A stretch of DNA of 7,157 nt. Origin: an uncultured Planctomycetaceae bacterium. Lineage in GTDB: Bacteria > Planctomycetota > Planctomycetia > Planctomycetales > Planctomycetaceae. Under the pieces are notes generated by a model. That model was not told the origin of the DNA and made no database searches. It worked only from the letters and a program-made list of their open reading frames with translations. The translations under genes and the position numbers were made by a program. The stretch is from NCBI GenBank assembly GCA_903898975.1, contig CAIUHT010001292.1, positions 1 to 7,157 on the forward strand, given 5' to 3'. Below are positions 6,584-7,157 of this stretch, in pieces. The stretch's first letter is position 1; every line of letters starts with the position of its first letter.

Positions 6584-7157
6584 TCAGCCTCCCTGCCGGC
6601 GGGTGGTGGCCAGCTTCTGCCGCAACAGTTCCTCGACGTCGGGCAAAAGCCCGGCCAGTGTCTCCCGCTGGTCAAAATCGAGGGGCTCGGGTCCGTCGCG
6701 GAGGTCTGACCGCAACTTGTTCTGCAGTCCCTTGAGTTCCCCCCGCAGGTCGTCGAGCAACTGGTCGTCGGTCGCAGCCTGCCGCACAAATCGCAGCAGA
6801 TCTCCGGCAGCATCGGCGAACTCTTCTCCCACCGGCCCGGCACCGGGGAGGGTAGTTTCGACCCGGACCTGTTCGAGCCAGACCTGATCTCCCCCAACCT
6901 CGCTGAACAATGCCCGGCAGTCGTTGACCAACTGATCGAGATGGGCCTGCAAGGCGGGGTGCGCGCGGGTCGCCCCCCGGAGCCTGAGGCGAACCGCCAG
7001 CAAGCGTCCCTCGACCAGGTCCAACTGGGACTGGAGCGGGGACACGATCGCGTCGAGGGCGTCATCACGTGAGGCTGACTCAGGAACCAGCACCTCAAGT
7101 TCCGCCCACCGCAATACATCAAGTTCGCGATGCTCGACCCGGACGATCCGCCCTCCG
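6584..7157 (-). CDS. YhaO/SbcD-like DNA-repair metallophosphoesterase, C-terminal part
   Basis: The frame is open to the right edge of the window, so the TTG at 7114 is internal and the true start lies outside. About 190 C-terminal residues are present. The segment just inside the edge reads GGRIVRVEHRELDVLRWAEL, matching the strand-rich junction after the phosphoesterase domain in YhaO-type nucleases (a DVxRW motif). It is followed by a helical capping domain with RLRLRGATRAH and DQVWLEQVRVET, also typical of this family. The last 80 or so residues are acidic and helical and may be the segment that binds the ATPase. The catalytic metal-binding His and Asp residues would be in the missing N-terminal part, so activity cannot be judged. 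It precedes the YhaN-like gene with 3 nt between them, the same nuclease-then-ATPase order as yhaO-yhaN. This neighbour is the strongest support for the call; the sequence alone is moderately convincing. Confidence 0.75.
   Translation of the reverse strand, partial: GGRIVRVEHRELDVLRWAELEVLVPESASRDDALDAIVSPLQSQLDLVEGRLLAVRLRLRGATRAHPALQAHLDQLVNDCRALFSEVGGDQVWLEQVRVETTLPGAGPVGEEFADAAGDLLRFVRQAATDDQLLDDLRGELKGLQNKLRSDLRDGPEPLDFDQRETLAGLLPDVEELLRQKLATTRRQGG
6588..6594 (-). promoter_or_regulatory. Strong Shine-Dalgarno for the ATPase gene, inside the upstream gene
   Basis: Read on the minus strand, AGGGAGG lies 7 bases before the GTG at 6580 and overlaps the last codons of the nuclease gene, whose TGA is at 6586-6584. 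This fixes the ATPase start and implies translation of both proteins from one mRNA. Confidence 0.75.

Noticed and set aside
5522..6709. 395-codon open frame on the plus strand, antisense to the ATPase and nuclease genes
   Set aside because: It mirrors a gene with clear Walker motifs, shows no family resemblance, and long antisense frames are expected in G+C-rich coding DNA.

Overview
The window is a G+C-rich bacterial segment (roughly two-thirds G+C by eye) with four protein genes and one sizeable gap. No RNA gene, mobile element or CRISPR array was seen. Start codons are GTG where they can be read. A cyanophycin synthetase near a YhaO/YhaN-type nuclease-ATPase pair, with weak promoter motifs and no U-tract terminators, would suit a planctomycete or a similar high-GC soil or aquatic bacterium. 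That assignment is inference from style and gene content, not from a marker gene.

Layout, left to right. (1) Positions 1-1699, plus strand: the C-terminal two-thirds or so of a cyanophycin synthetase (cphA). It covers the end of the ATP-grasp domain and a complete Mur-ligase-like domain, followed by a low-complexity tail; the 5' end lies outside the window. (2) Positions 1700-2119: a gap of about 420 bases without a convincing gene, holding two good stem-loops close behind cphA and several small palindromes. (3) Positions 2120-3034, plus strand: a beta-hydroxyacid dehydrogenase (3-hydroxyisobutyrate dehydrogenase / GLYR-type reductase family). (4) Positions 3038-6580, minus strand: a very large coiled-coil ATPase of the YhaN branch of the SbcC/Rad50 group. 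(5) Positions 6584-7157, minus strand: the C-terminal part of its presumed partner, a YhaO/SbcD/Mre11-type metallophosphoesterase, whose catalytic N-terminus lies beyond the right edge.

The two minus-strand genes form a tight operon, nuclease first and ATPase second, with 3 nt between stop and start and a strong Shine-Dalgarno inside the end of the first gene. They probably make a DNA-end-processing complex analogous to Mre11-Rad50 or SbcCD, but without a visible zinc-hook CxxC in the ATPase. The dehydrogenase and the ATPase gene converge tail to tail with only 3 nt between their stop codons, and an inverted repeat spans both stops. cphA (storage of nitrogen as an Asp-Arg polymer) and the dehydrogenase share a strand but are separated by the long gap, so nothing here shows that they are co-transcribed or functionally linked.
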